Assembly (NCBI GenBank): GCA_003600225.1 | Contig: QZFT01000056.1 | Location: forward strand, 62,001-126,000 | DNA: 64,000 bases | Source: Pseudonocardiaceae bacterium YIM PH 21723 | GTDB lineage: Bacteria > Actinomycetota > Actinomycetes > Mycobacteriales > Pseudonocardiaceae | Direction: 5' to 3' | Part shown: positions 1-9,001 of the stretch, piece by piece | How positions within the stretch are numbered: the stretch's first letter is position 1 | Layout of the letters: each line of letters opens with the position of its first letter | Position numbers and translations under genes: made by a program | The notes under the pieces: generated by a model | The model's input: only the letters and a program-made list of their open reading frames with translations | What the model was told of the DNA's origin: nothing | The model's database searches: none

Positions 1-2
1 GC

Positions 3-254
3 GAGACCCAGCGCGTCCTGCGTGATCATTTCACCGTCCAGGCGGACAATCTGACCAGGTCACTGGCCGAAGCGGTGCGTGCCGCGCAGCAGGCACTGCA
101 GACCGGGGAGAGCGAGCGGGCGAAGCGGATTCAGGACATCCGGGCGGAACTGGAGCGGGTGGGCGCACTCGAGGAGGTGGCCAGGCAACTGGTCCTCCCC
201 GTGCAGCGGGCCACGCCGGTATTGGGCGGAGTGATGCATGACGCAAGAGCCTGA
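3..254 (+). CDS. C-terminal end of a dynamin-like GTPase (IniA-type), partial
   Basis: This open frame runs in from the left edge and stops at a TGA at 252-254. The visible 83 residues are strongly helical and rich in Gln, Glu, Arg and Leu, as in the C-terminal stalk of bacterial dynamin-like proteins; no GTPase motif is inside the window. Its stop lies 17 bases inside the next gene, which is a clear dynamin-family GTPase, so the two are translationally coupled. In mycobacteria IniA and IniC are encoded as such a pair. The IniA-type label rests on this context and the coiled-coil look, not on a motif. Confidence 0.6.
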   Translation, partial: ETQRVLRDHFTVQADNLTRSLAEAVRAAQQALQTGESERAKRIQDIRAELERVGALEEVARQLVLPVQRATPVLGGVMHDARA

Positions 255-1758
255 TCTCAGCATCGGTGGGCGCACCCGGACGCTGCTCAAGAACGCCATC
301 GAGGCCTACCGGCACGACCCGGAGGCGGTGCCCATCCTCATACGTCACCTGGACCGGCTCGACGGCCCGCTGCGGGTCGCGCTCGCCGGACGGGTCAAGG
401 CGGGCAAGTCCACCCTGCTCAACGCCCTGGTGGGCGAGCAGATCGCGCCGACCGATTCCGGCGAGTGCACCAAGGTCGTCACCTGGTACCGGGCGGCCAC
501 CGAGCGGCGGATCACCGTGCACTCGGTCACCGGCCGGGCCATCGGGCTGCCGGTGATCACCCGGCAGGGTGGCCTGGTCATCGAGCTGAACCAGCTGCCG
601 CTGGCCGAGATCGACCGGGTCACCGTGGACTGGCCGGCCGCCGGACTGCGCGCGGCGACGCTGATCGACACCCCCGGTACCTCGTCCACCACCGGACACA
701 CCTCGGCGCGGTCGGTCACCCTGCTGTCCACCGACGAGAAGCCGAGCGACGCCGACGCCGTCGTCTACCTGATGCGGCACCTGCACACCAGTGACCTGCG
801 GCTGCTGGAGTCGTTCCACACCAACACCCGGCACGGCACCATGCAGACGACCCCGGGCGGCAACGCGGTCAGCCCGATCAACTCCATCGCCGTGCTGTCC
901 AGGGCCGACGAGATCGGCGCCGGCCGGATCGACGCCCTGCAGTCGGCCAAGCGCATCGCCCGCCGCTACCGCGACGACCGGGAGCTGTCCCGGCTGTGCC
1001 AGACGGTGGTCCCGGTGGCCGGGCTGCTCGCGCAGACCGGTCGCACACTACGGGCGGGCGAGTTCGCCACCCTGCTGGACCTGACCAGGGCCAACCGGCA
1101 TCGGGTGGAGGCCTCACTGCTGTCGGTGGACCGGTTCACCAGCACCGCGCCCACCGCCGACGAGCGGCAGACCCGCGCCGACCTGCTGTCCCGCTTCGGC
1201 CTCTACGGCATCAGGCTGGCGCTGACCCTCATCCGGCAGGGCTACGACGACCTGCCCAGGCTGGCCGGGGAACTGGTCCGGCGCAGCGGCCTGGAGGAAC
1301 TGCAGCAGGTCCTCGCCACCCAGTTCACCGAACGCGCCGAGCTGCTGAAGTCCCGCTCCGCGTTGCTGGCGGTCAACCAGGTGCTGCGCACCCGGCCCAA
1401 CGACCGGTCCGCGGCGCTGCTGTCCGACCTGGAACGGATCTACTCCGGCGCCCACGAGTTCGCCGAGCTCCGGCTGCTGTCCGCGCTGCGCTCCGGGGCG
1501 CTGATCCTGCCCCAGGAACTGAACAGCGAGGCGCTACGGCTGCTGGGCTGGTCCGGCCGCGACTCCTGGGCCCGGCTGGCGCTGGAGCCCTACGCCGACG
1601 CTCCCCTGGTCCGCCGGGCGGCACTGGCCACCTTGGACCGCTGGCGGCGCACGGCGGAGAATCCGATGTCCCGGCGGGCCGAGGTACAGGCGGCGCAGGT
1701 GATCATCCGCTCCTGCGAGGGGATGCTCGCCGAACTGCCCACCCAGCGGAGCCGGTAG
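238..1758 (+). CDS. Dynamin-like GTPase (IniC-type)
   Basis: The 506-residue protein has a G1/P-loop at residues 51-59 (GRVKAGKST), a G3 motif DTPG near 143-146 and a G4-like SRAD near 220, followed by a long helical region: the layout of bacterial dynamin-like proteins. Mycobacterial IniC, induced by cell-wall drugs, is of similar length. The family binds and remodels membranes and helps maintain envelope integrity under antibiotic stress. The ATG at 238 overlaps the upstream gene's end, fitting a two-subunit machine like IniA/IniC. It ends only 2 bases from the convergent gene at 1761. Family assignment is firm; the drug-stress role is inferred from the mycobacterial relatives. Confidence 0.85.
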   Translation: MTQEPDLSIGGRTRTLLKNAIEAYRHDPEAVPILIRHLDRLDGPLRVALAGRVKAGKSTLLNALVGEQIAPTDSGECTKVVTWYRAATERRITVHSVTGRAIGLPVITRQGGLVIELNQLPLAEIDRVTVDWPAAGLRAATLIDTPGTSSTTGHTSARSVTLLSTDEKPSDADAVVYLMRHLHTSDLRLLESFHTNTRHGTMQTTPGGNAVSPINSIAVLSRADEIGAGRIDALQSAKRIARRYRDDRELSRLCQTVVPVAGLLAQTGRTLRAGEFATLLDLTRANRHRVEASLLSVDRFTSTAPTADERQTRADLLSRFGLYGIRLALTLIRQGYDDLPRLAGELVRRSGLEELQQVLATQFTERAELLKSRSALLAVNQVLRTRPNDRSAALLSDLERIYSGAHEFAELRLLSALRSGALILPQELNSEALRLLGWSGRDSWARLALEPYADAPLVRRAALATLDRWRRTAENPMSRRAEVQAAQVIIRSCEGMLAELPTQRSR

Positions 1759-1760
1759 CC

Positions 1761-3398
1761 CTACCCGACCGGTACCGGCACGGGTCCCTCAGCGCGCATC
1801 TGGAACACCGGCGGCAGCAGCTTCGACTGCCCCTGGCAGTAGCCGGGCGCGACCTGACGATCACCCCGGTTGTCGAAGCAGAAGCCGCCGCCTGCCCCGG
1901 ACCAGACCGGCAGCGCCCCCGCTCCGCGCAGGATGTCCCGGGTGGCGGTGAACACCTCCCTGGCGGTCAGCGGGCGCTTGCGCTCGGTGGTGAAGGTGAT
2001 CCACTTGGAGACCACGGTCAACGCGTCCCAGGCATTGATGGCGTAGCCGGTGTCCAGGTCGCTGTCCGGGTAACCGAGTTCCTGGAACTGCCGGTGCAGC
2101 AGCTCGTACGCGGGCTCCGCCTTCGAGGTGATCGGGCTGGCCAGGGGCACGTAGTACAGCGACACCCGGCCATCCGCGAGGGCCTTCTTCCCCTCCAGGA
2201 CCCGCCATCGGGGCTGTTCCGCCGCCTCCCGGTCGCTGATCGACAGCACGGCGGCGTCGGAAATGCTGATCACCGTGACCTTGGAGCACTTGTTCGAGGT
2301 CTGCAGCTGCTGCAACAGGATGGACAGGTACAGCGAGCGGCCGGAATAGAAGACGGTCCCGGAGCCGCCGGAGGCCCCGCAGAGTGTCAGGGCGAGCGAC
2401 TCGAAGGACGGATCGTTCGCCGGACGGTAGTTGTCGTCGTAGGGACCGAAATCCCGGGGCTCCTGCCGCCTGGGCAACTGGTCCTTGAAGTCGTTGTTCA
2501 ACAGCTCGGCCATCAGCGTGGCCGCACCACGGGAGTACCCGTCATCGCGATTGCCACTGCGCAGGACCACGACGTTCTCGAAGGACGCGCCGATCGCGGG
2601 CAGCGCCTTCATCAACGCGTTCACCTGCAGCGAGTTCGCGTAGGCGACCCGGTAGAAGCCCGGCGTGGGCTCCGGGCCGGTGATGTCGTCGCCGGTCGCG
2701 ATGTCGGCGACCATCGGGATCTGATGATCGGACAGCACCCGCGCCATCGGGGCCATCTCCGGCCGGCTGAGTCCGAGGCCGACGACCGCGACCAGCGGAT
2801 GCACCGGATCCGCGCTCAGTTCGACCACCTGGTCGACTGCGGTCCGCCACTGCTGTTCCAGGGCGCCGATGTTGCCGAGCACCAGCCGGATCGGGGTGAC
2901 CGGCTGCGCGTTGATGTGCCGCTGCGCGGCGGCGTACCCCTCCAGCGAGTGGATGAGCCGGGCACCGAACAACGCCGAGTCGATCGGGACCAGCACGGCG
3001 ACGGTGAGATAGGGAGCGTCGTCGGCCAGCTTGGCGTTCTCGCCGGTGATCGCGTCCTGCACGGCGTCCATCCGCTGCCGGGCCCGGTCCCCGGAGCTCT
3101 CCCCCAGCTCACCGGAGAAGTGCCGGCCGCTGCCGGTGACACCCACGCATTCGCCCTGCTCGGAACGGATGGCGGTGTCGAACCCGCCGCCGAAGCAGGC
3201 GACCCGGCTCCAGGCCAGTCCGGCGGATCCCAGTGGCAACGCGATCAACGCGATCGCCAGCACCACGATGGCCGGGCGGCTCAGGTGCCGGTGAATGCGG
3301 GTGGTGGTCCGGCACCAGAACGCGTGCCGCCACACGGCGAACCAGATCAACCCGATCCAGCAGAGCAGCAGGACAAGCGCCACTGTCAACGCGATCAT
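1761..3398 (-). CDS. Membrane-anchored periplasmic-binding-fold sensor protein
   Basis: The 545-residue product starts at the ATG at 3396-3398, preceded by GGAGGT at good spacing. Two hydrophobic helices (about residues 1-23 and 42-63) are followed by a large extracytoplasmic domain. That domain has alternating strands and helices resembling a type-1 periplasmic binding fold (segments such as TVAVLVPI, VAVVGLGLSRPE, VVVLRSG and GTVFYSGRS). There is no lipobox, and no permease or ABC ATPase gene is adjacent, so it is unlikely to be a transporter subunit. It lies 7 bases after the large NTPase gene and is surely co-transcribed with it, suggesting an extracellular ligand sensor coupled to a cytoplasmic NTPase. 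The ligand is unknown. Confidence 0.65.
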   Translation of the reverse strand: MIALTVALVLLLCWIGLIWFAVWRHAFWCRTTTRIHRHLSRPAIVVLAIALIALPLGSAGLAWSRVACFGGGFDTAIRSEQGECVGVTGSGRHFSGELGESSGDRARQRMDAVQDAITGENAKLADDAPYLTVAVLVPIDSALFGARLIHSLEGYAAAQRHINAQPVTPIRLVLGNIGALEQQWRTAVDQVVELSADPVHPLVAVVGLGLSRPEMAPMARVLSDHQIPMVADIATGDDITGPEPTPGFYRVAYANSLQVNALMKALPAIGASFENVVVLRSGNRDDGYSRGAATLMAELLNNDFKDQLPRRQEPRDFGPYDDNYRPANDPSFESLALTLCGASGGSGTVFYSGRSLYLSILLQQLQTSNKCSKVTVISISDAAVLSISDREAAEQPRWRVLEGKKALADGRVSLYYVPLASPITSKAEPAYELLHRQFQELGYPDSDLDTGYAINAWDALTVVSKWITFTTERKRPLTAREVFTATRDILRGAGALPVWSGAGGGFCFDNRGDRQVAPGYCQGQSKLLPPVFQMRAEGPVPVPVG

Positions 3399-3405
3399 GG
3401 TGCCC

Positions 3406-5340
3406 CTACCTCCAGTGACCGTTACGGAGCACCGACCGCCAGAGCCGCACGGCCGTCTGCTGGTGTTCACTGCACTCCACGAACGCCGCGAACCCGCCCT
3501 GCGCGCGGCTGGCGAGGGCCATCAGTTCGGTGGTCAGCACCCCGTACATGTCGGCCCGCCCGGCCACCGCGAACGGATCGTTGACCGCCTGACCGGCGAT
3601 GATCACCCGGGTGACCACGGCCAGCAGCGGCGGTTCTTCGCGCCCCGACTCGGGTTTCGGCGCCCAGTCCGCGAGCAGCAGCCCCCAGTCGGTGGGCAGC
3701 GCGGGCGCCTCCGTCAGCGCCCTGGCCTCCCGCAGCCAGGTCTCACCGTCCACTTCGGACAGCCGGATGAGCATCCGCCGGGCGACCACCTCGACATCGC
3801 CCAGCGACAGCAGATGCGGCAGCCCGCCCACCTCCGGACTGAGGTCGGCCGCCGTCTCGGCGAGGTAGCCGAACACCGCCTGCCAGGAGGCGTAGTGCCC
3901 GCTCGGCCTGCTCGCCAGCAGGCACAACAGCAGCCTGCGCAGCACCGGGTGCATGACCCGGTCGCCCTGGGCGTCGACGGTGGCGAAGGCCAGGCTGAGC
4001 AACTCGGCGCGATCGCGATCCGGGCTGGTCAGCAGCCGCGACTGGGCCAGGCTCTGCGCCTCCCGCCAGTTGCGGGCAGCGGCCAGCACCGCCAGGTCGC
4101 TGCGCTGCCGTTCGCCCAGCTCACCGAGCAACATCCGCAACAGCGAATCGAGCACCGGCCGGCGATCCTCATCCTCGTTGTCGGGCAGGGCCAGCAACTG
4201 CCGAAGACCGAGCGTGGCGCCACCCGCGGCCGCGGCGACCCGCATCACCATGCTGGTCGCGCCCGGATGCCCCTTCGTCAGCATGCCGAGCACCAATACC
4301 GAACTGAGCAGCCGCTCGTCCCGGATCTCCGCTCGCTCGGCGAGCGTGAACATCTCCGTCTCGGACAGGTCCCGGAACTGCACCGCGATCCACGGCAGCA
4401 CCGGCAGCTGGTCACCGGCCAGGGCCCGGTGCACGTCCAGATCCGTCCACGGCCTGCCGTTCACCTGGAGCCGGTCCAGCAGCGCGGACCGGCCGGCGGC
4501 CACCACGGTCAACCGGTCCGGCGCCGGCACCGCCCGCAGCCCGAACCGGGTCCGGTCCAGCATGGTCAGGAAGTCGATCGCGACCGGATGATCGGCGTTG
4601 TCCAGCAGCAGGACCGGATCGACCGTGTACCGGTAGCCGGCCGCCTCGCGCAGGTCCGCCAGCAACGCGCCGAACAACACCCGGTCCAGCTCATCGCGTT
4701 CGCTGGGGCCACCGTAGGACTTCAACGTGTTGAGCCGGACCAGCTCCTGAATGGGATCGCGCCGGCGCCCCGCGGTGTCCTGATGCGCGTACCAGGACAT
4801 CCCCGAGCGCAGGGTCACCCGCCGGGTGAACGGATGCCGGGTCAGGCTGTTCAGCACGGCCTGGACCAGCGCGTGCAGCGACTCCGGGGACAGGGTGATG
4901 CCCGCCGCCCGCATCACCGGGGTGATCACACCGGCCAGCGTCGCGGGGTCCCGGAACCGGCGCAGCTCGGCGAGCACCCTGGCCTGCGCGGCCTCCGGAT
5001 CGTTGGACGGCAACGACATCGCGGCCACCAGCCTGCCGACCAGGAACCGGCGGAACCGCCAGCGGCGCGAGGACACCCGGGCGAACTCGACCACGATGCT
5101 GGTCAGCAGGTCCAGCACGGACGCCGAGTCCATCGCCGCCGCGTCGATGACGACGTGCGGTTGCTCGCCGAGTTGCTCGGCGAGTTCACCCAGCGTGGCC
5201 GTCCGGCCGGAGCCACCCGTGCCCAGCAACAACAGGGTCGATCGTCGTTCACGTCCACCGCCGCGCGTCGAGCGACCGGACACCGAACCGGTCTCGATCA
5301 GTCGGCGCGCGAGGACAAGCACCAGCTCACGTCCCAGCAT
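3406..5340 (-). CDS. STAND/AAA-like NTPase with degenerate P-loop
   Basis: The 644-residue protein starts at the ATG at 5338-5340, with GGGGGA 7-8 bases upstream; an upstream in-frame GTG at 5370 is the alternative. Residues 40-47 read GTGGSGRT, a Walker A motif whose lysine is replaced by arginine. A later LLLDNADH looks like Walker B and sensor strand VVAAGRS follows. The rest is helical, without a recognisable effector domain. The arrangement resembles STAND-type signalling ATPases, where nucleotide binding controls assembly. It is the first gene of a unit with the membrane-anchored binding-fold protein. Whether it hydrolyses ATP is doubtful given the Lys-to-Arg change. I do not recognise a named family. 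Confidence 0.55.
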   Translation of the reverse strand: MLGRELVLVLARRLIETGSVSGRSTRGGGRERRSTLLLLGTGGSGRTATLGELAEQLGEQPHVVIDAAAMDSASVLDLLTSIVVEFARVSSRRWRFRRFLVGRLVAAMSLPSNDPEAAQARVLAELRRFRDPATLAGVITPVMRAAGITLSPESLHALVQAVLNSLTRHPFTRRVTLRSGMSWYAHQDTAGRRRDPIQELVRLNTLKSYGGPSERDELDRVLFGALLADLREAAGYRYTVDPVLLLDNADHPVAIDFLTMLDRTRFGLRAVPAPDRLTVVAAGRSALLDRLQVNGRPWTDLDVHRALAGDQLPVLPWIAVQFRDLSETEMFTLAERAEIRDERLLSSVLVLGMLTKGHPGATSMVMRVAAAAGGATLGLRQLLALPDNEDEDRRPVLDSLLRMLLGELGERQRSDLAVLAAARNWREAQSLAQSRLLTSPDRDRAELLSLAFATVDAQGDRVMHPVLRRLLLCLLASRPSGHYASWQAVFGYLAETAADLSPEVGGLPHLLSLGDVEVVARRMLIRLSEVDGETWLREARALTEAPALPTDWGLLLADWAPKPESGREEPPLLAVVTRVIIAGQAVNDPFAVAGRADMYGVLTTELMALASRAQGGFAAFVECSEHQQTAVRLWRSVLRNGHWR

Positions 5341-5464
5341 CGGCGTTTCCCCCACCACGTCCCAGCCCACTCCAGAAAGTGACGGCTGCCACTTTTCGCA
5401 TGGTAATGACGCGGTACCCGCGGTGTCCGGTTATGGCGACAACGCGGGACAAAGCAGGCCGAAT

Positions 5465-6106
5465 TCACCCATCGGACCTGTTGGAGAACCACCTATAAGC
5501 CGGGTAGACCACTACGGCGAGTAACTGCACCATCGGCACGGGGGCGCCGAGCAGTGCCCAGGTGAGGGCGTAGTCGGCGAACGGGAGCGCACAGGCCGCC
5601 AGCAACAGCCACACCGGAGCGGTGGGCGGCTTGACGGAAGCCGCCCAGGGTGTCCTCTTCCACGGTTTCGCGATGGACAGCCAGGCCTGGAAGGCGATGG
5701 CACTGACCATCAGCGAGGCGCCCGCCACCGACAACGGCCCGATGGCACCGCGTTGCAACTGGCCACTGAGCACGAAGATGCCCAGGTACAGCTGGGTGAG
5801 GGTGATGACGAACTTCAGCAGCACCCACCAGTACCGGAAGAAGCCCCACGGGGTCATCGCGGCCAGCATGATCCCGGTGAAGGCGGAGGCGTTGGCCAGG
5901 TGCATCAGCACCGTGTGGTCGAGCACCCGGGCCATGGCGAGGCCGGCCGGGTCCCGGGTGGACAGCGTGTAGGCCTGGAGGGCGACCAGCGCGAGGGCCT
6001 GGCTCATCCAGGCAACCGAGGTCAGCACGTGCAACCAGACCAGCAGATCGCGAGCGGTTCGGGAGGACATACCGATGAGCCTGGAACCGGCCGGGATCCA
6101 GCGCAT
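5465..6106 (-). CDS. Multi-pass membrane protein (DUF2269-like)
   Basis: The product has about 213 residues and five to six hydrophobic helices (for example around LLVWLHVLTSVAWMSQALAL, LANASAFTGIMLAAMTPWGFF, VSAIAFQAWL and VWLLLAACALPFADYAL). An HVLTS-type first helix and a WWVLLKF segment recall integral membrane proteins annotated DUF2269. Two starts are possible: the codon at 6106 preceded by GGGGAT, or an ATG at 6070 (MSSRTARD). It is divergent from the methyltransferase gene at 6160, and they share a short promoter region. No function can be assigned. Confidence 0.6.
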   Translation of the reverse strand: MRWIPAGSRLIGMSSRTARDLLVWLHVLTSVAWMSQALALVALQAYTLSTRDPAGLAMARVLDHTVLMHLANASAFTGIMLAAMTPWGFFRYWWVLLKFVITLTQLYLGIFVLSGQLQRGAIGPLSVAGASLMVSAIAFQAWLSIAKPWKRTPWAASVKPPTAPVWLLLAACALPFADYALTWALLGAPVPMVQLLAVVVYPAYRWFSNRSDG

Positions 6107-6159
6107 CGGGGTGCATCCCCTACACTCACCAGGGTTTTTACGACAGAAAGATAACGCGA

Positions 6160-7128
6160 GTGGCCGAACTCCCCGACGGGTTGCGCGACGCCCTGGACGC
6201 CGCGCTGGCCCGGAGCCCCGCGGCGGATCTGCGGCGCTCGGTGGACTATCTGATCGAGCGGTACCGCAGCGGCAAGGCGGCCCCCGAGGCGATCATGAGC
6301 TCGGACACCGATGTCGACGCCTACGCCGCGTACCGGATGCCGGCCACCTGCGCCGCCGTGCTGTCCCTGCTGGACCGCTTCGCCGAGTCGGCCCCGGACT
6401 TCGAGCCACGGTCCCATGTGGACATCGGCGGCGGAACCGGCGCCGCGGTGTGGGCGGCGGCCGAGGTCTTCCCATCCCTGGAGCGGACAACGGTCCTGGA
6501 ACGGGTACCGCAGGTGATCTCCCTGGGCTCCCGGCTGGCCCAGGACAGTCCCTATCGGACCGTCCACTCAGCACAGTGGAAACAGTTCACCATCGGCCCG
6601 AAGCCGGAGCTGCCCACAGCGGACCTGGTCACCATGTCCTATGTGCTCGGTGAGCTCCCGGAACCCCTGCGCGAACCGGTGATCGCCGAGATGGCGGCCA
6701 AGGCGACGGTGGTGGTGCTGATCGAGCCCGGTACCCCACTGGGCCACGATCGGATCCTGGCGGCGCGTTCCTGGCTGGTCGGCGCCGGGCTGACCGTGGC
6801 CGCGCCCTGCCCGCATTCGACGGACTGCCCGCTGCCGACCGGCCGCGACTGGTGCCACTTCGCCGCCCGGGTCAACCGCAGCACCCTGCACCGCACGGTC
6901 AAGGGCGGCAGCCTGGGCTACGAGGACGAGAAGTTCTCCTACGTCGTCGCCACCCGGCTACCGATCTCCCCCGCACCGGGCCGGGTGCTCCGCCACCCCC
7001 AGCGCCGCAAGGGCGCCGTCGGACTCACGCTGTGCACAGTGGACGGTGTGCAGCAGACGACGGTGGCCAAGTCCCAAGGCGACCGCTACAAGGTCGCCAA
7101 GGACCTCGACTGGGGCGACTCCTTCTAG
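6160..7128 (+). CDS. Small-ribosomal-subunit Rsm22-family methyltransferase
   Basis: The 322-residue protein has a Rossmann methyltransferase core with the SAM loop DIGGGTGAAVW near residues 87-97 and an SYVLGEL strand. It then has the family-specific cysteine cluster with CPHSTDCPLP and DWCHFAARV near residues 213-235. This cysteine pattern marks Rsm22/mitoribosome-assembly proteins, in which the cysteines probably hold an Fe-S cluster. Length fits the bacterial members. Translation starts at a GTG with a weak GAAAG upstream. A perfect hairpin at 7135-7182 follows its stop. Likely role: assembly or modification of the small ribosomal subunit. Confidence 0.8.
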   Translation: MAELPDGLRDALDAALARSPAADLRRSVDYLIERYRSGKAAPEAIMSSDTDVDAYAAYRMPATCAAVLSLLDRFAESAPDFEPRSHVDIGGGTGAAVWAAAEVFPSLERTTVLERVPQVISLGSRLAQDSPYRTVHSAQWKQFTIGPKPELPTADLVTMSYVLGELPEPLREPVIAEMAAKATVVVLIEPGTPLGHDRILAARSWLVGAGLTVAAPCPHSTDCPLPTGRDWCHFAARVNRSTLHRTVKGGSLGYEDEKFSYVVATRLPISPAPGRVLRHPQRRKGAVGLTLCTVDGVQQTTVAKSQGDRYKVAKDLDWGDSF

Positions 7129-7134
7129 CTCCAT

Positions 7135-7182
7135 CCGAAGTTGGCGATGTTCGCGGCAGAGCCCGAACATCGCCAACTTCGG
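7135..7182. repeat. Convergent-gene inverted repeat, copy 1 of 5
   Basis: Perfect 19-bp arms (7135-7153 CCGAAGTTGGCGATGTTCG, and its complement at 7164-7182) flank a 10-base loop. It sits between the stop codons of the Rsm22-type gene (+) and the GNAT gene (-). Related copies lie at 39316, 46230, 56813 and 59621. It has no U-tract, so if it is a terminator it is a bidirectional, actinobacterial-type one. Confidence 0.85.
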
Positions 7183-7193
7183 GACGCCATCGG

Positions 7194-7640
7194 TCAGGCG
7201 TCCAGCCGGTACACAGGGTGCTCACCGGATTCCTGCCGGATCACCCGGAAGCCGTGCTTCTCCAGCAGCCGGACCGAGGCGGTGTTCCCACGGTAGGGGT
7301 CGGCGAACAGCGGACGGTTCCGCTCCGCCTGGAGAAACAAGCCGAGCGCCCGGGTTCCGATGCCCCGACCCCAAAATTGGCGACCGAGCCAGTAGCCGAG
7401 AAAGCGCTGCTCCCCCGCCCACCAGGCCACGATGTTGCCTGCCAGTTCACCGTTGACCGTGACCGCCTGGACAAACCCCGTGGTATCGCCCATGACCTTG
7501 GTCCTCCAGTGGGTCATGAACGCATCCCGTTCCCGGGCGGGGAACTCCGCACGGCGAACGGCCTCCGGATCGCACGCCTGCTGGAAGAAGGTCTCCAGGT
7601 CCGCTTCCACCACGTCGCGTAGCCGCACCTCATCGCTCAT
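7194..7640 (-). CDS. GNAT-family N-acetyltransferase
   Basis: The 148-residue protein starts at the ATG at 7638-7640 ([10 protein letters not shown]). It has a typical GNAT order: an N-terminal [14 protein letters not shown] segment, a beta-4 strand with [16 protein letters not shown] giving the acetyl-CoA-binding R/Q-x-x-G-x-G/A loop, and a C-terminal [18 protein letters not shown] helix-strand. This last part resembles RimJ/RimL-type enzymes. The substrate is unknown. It is transcribed divergently from the P450 gene. Confidence 0.85.
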   Translation of the reverse strand: MSDEVRLRDVVEADLETFFQQACDPEAVRRAEFPARERDAFMTHWRTKVMGDTTGFVQAVTVNGELAGNIVAWWAGEQRFLGYWLGRQFWGRGIGTRALGLFLQAERNRPLFADPYRGNTASVRLLEKHGFRVIRQESGEHPVYRLDA

Positions 7641-7765
7641 GGCGCCCGAGTGTGCCACCGGGCACCGACATCTGTCCGGAACCGGACGTCCGCCATCCGG
7701 CCGCCGCCGGGCGGAGCACACTGTCCTGCATCGATCACCGCAGTCGTGATTCCTGGGAGGACACT

Positions 7766-9001
7766 GTGGACAGTCGAACCGACGTCACCGCCTTCGCCAT
7801 CGACCCCAGCGGCCAGGACATCTTCGGCGAGGCCGCACGCATTCGCGCCCTCGGTCCGGCCACCCGGGTCACGCTGCCCGGTGGCGTCGCCGCCTGGGCG
7901 GTCAGTGATCACGCGCTGCTCAAACGACTCCTCGTCGATCCACGGGTCTCCAAGGACTCCTACCAGCACTGGTCGGCGTGGCGAGCCGGGGAGATCGGCA
8001 CCGACTGGCCACTGTTCGCCTGGGTCGCGGTGCGCAACATGTTCACCGCGTACGGCCCGGATCACCGCAGGCTGCGCGGCCTGATCTCCGGCGCCTTCAC
8101 CCCGCGCCGGGTCGCCGCGTTACGGCCCCGGATCGAGGCGATCACCGAATCCCTGCTGACCGAACTCGCCGCGCTGCCACCGGAAGCACCCGTTGACCTG
8201 CGGGAGCACTACACGTACCAGATTCCGGTGAACGTGATCTGCGAACTGTTCGGCATCGATGACGAGTCGAGCCGTCGAGACCTCGCCCGCTGCGTGGACC
8301 TGATCTTCGACACCAGGCCGGGCTCCGAGGAGCAGGTGGCGGCGTACCCCAGAATGCAGGAGCTCCTCCGGGAACTGATCAGCGCCAAACGCCGTCATCC
8401 CGGCGACGACCTGTCCAGCGCGCTGATCGCCGCCCGCGAGGACGACACCAGGCTCTCCGAGCAGGAGCTGGTCGACACCCTGGTCCTGCTGATCTCCGCA
8501 GGTCACGAGACCACGGTCAACCTGCTCGGCAATGCGATCACCGCGCTGCTGACCCACCCGGGGCAACTCGACCAGGTCCGCGGCGGTGAACTCGGCTGGG
8601 AGGCGGTGATCGAGGAGACGCTGCGCAACCGGCCGCCGGTGCCGAACCTGCCGCTGCGCTACGCCGTGGCGGACATCCCCGTCACCGAGGACATCACCCT
8701 CCGCGCGGGCGAGGCGATCCTCGCCTGCCTGGGTGCCGCCGGCCGGGACCCGCTCGTGCACGGTCCGACCGCCGACCAGTTCGACGCCACCCGCCCGCTC
8801 AAGGAGCACCTGACCTTCGGGCACGGTGTGCACTACTGCCTCGGCGCGCAGCTGGCCAAGCTGGAGGCCATGATCGCGCTGCCCGCGTTGTTCAGCCGCT
8901 TCCCGGACCTGGCGCCGGCCGTCGGAACCGGCGAGCTACTGCCGCTGGAATCCTTCGTGTCCCACGGTTTCCAGACGCTGCCCGTTCGCCTCCGGCCTTG
9001 A
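7766..9001 (+). CDS. Cytochrome P450
   Basis: A 411-residue bacterial class P450. Visible motifs are the I-helix oxygen-activation sequence AGHETT (about residues 245-250), the K-helix EETLR (ExxR) and the heme loop [15 protein letters not shown] with the cysteine ligand at about residue 358. The GTG start at 7766 has GGGAGG five bases upstream. No ferredoxin or reductase gene is next to it, so it must use partners from elsewhere. Its last 110 bases overlap the 3' end of the convergent MmpL gene. The family oxidises small molecules, often natural products; the substrate cannot be told. Confidence 0.93.
   Translation: MDSRTDVTAFAIDPSGQDIFGEAARIRALGPATRVTLPGGVAAWAVSDHALLKRLLVDPRVSKDSYQHWSAWRAGEIGTDWPLFAWVAVRNMFTAYGPDHRRLRGLISGAFTPRRVAALRPRIEAITESLLTELAALPPEAPVDLREHYTYQIPVNVICELFGIDDESSRRDLARCVDLIFDTRPGSEEQVAAYPRMQELLRELISAKRRHPGDDLSSALIAAREDDTRLSEQELVDTLVLLISAGHETTVNLLGNAITALLTHPGQLDQVRGGELGWEAVIEETLRNRPPVPNLPLRYAVADIPVTEDITLRAGEAILACLGAAGRDPLVHGPTADQFDATRPLKEHLTFGHGVHYCLGAQLAKLEAMIALPALFSRFPDLAPAVGTGELLPLESFVSHGFQTLPVRLRP

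Noticed and set aside
996-3584. An 862-codon plus-strand frame crossing the dynamin and sensor genes
   Set aside because: It runs out of frame through one gene and antisense through another, with shadow composition; the genes at 238 and 1761 explain the DNA.
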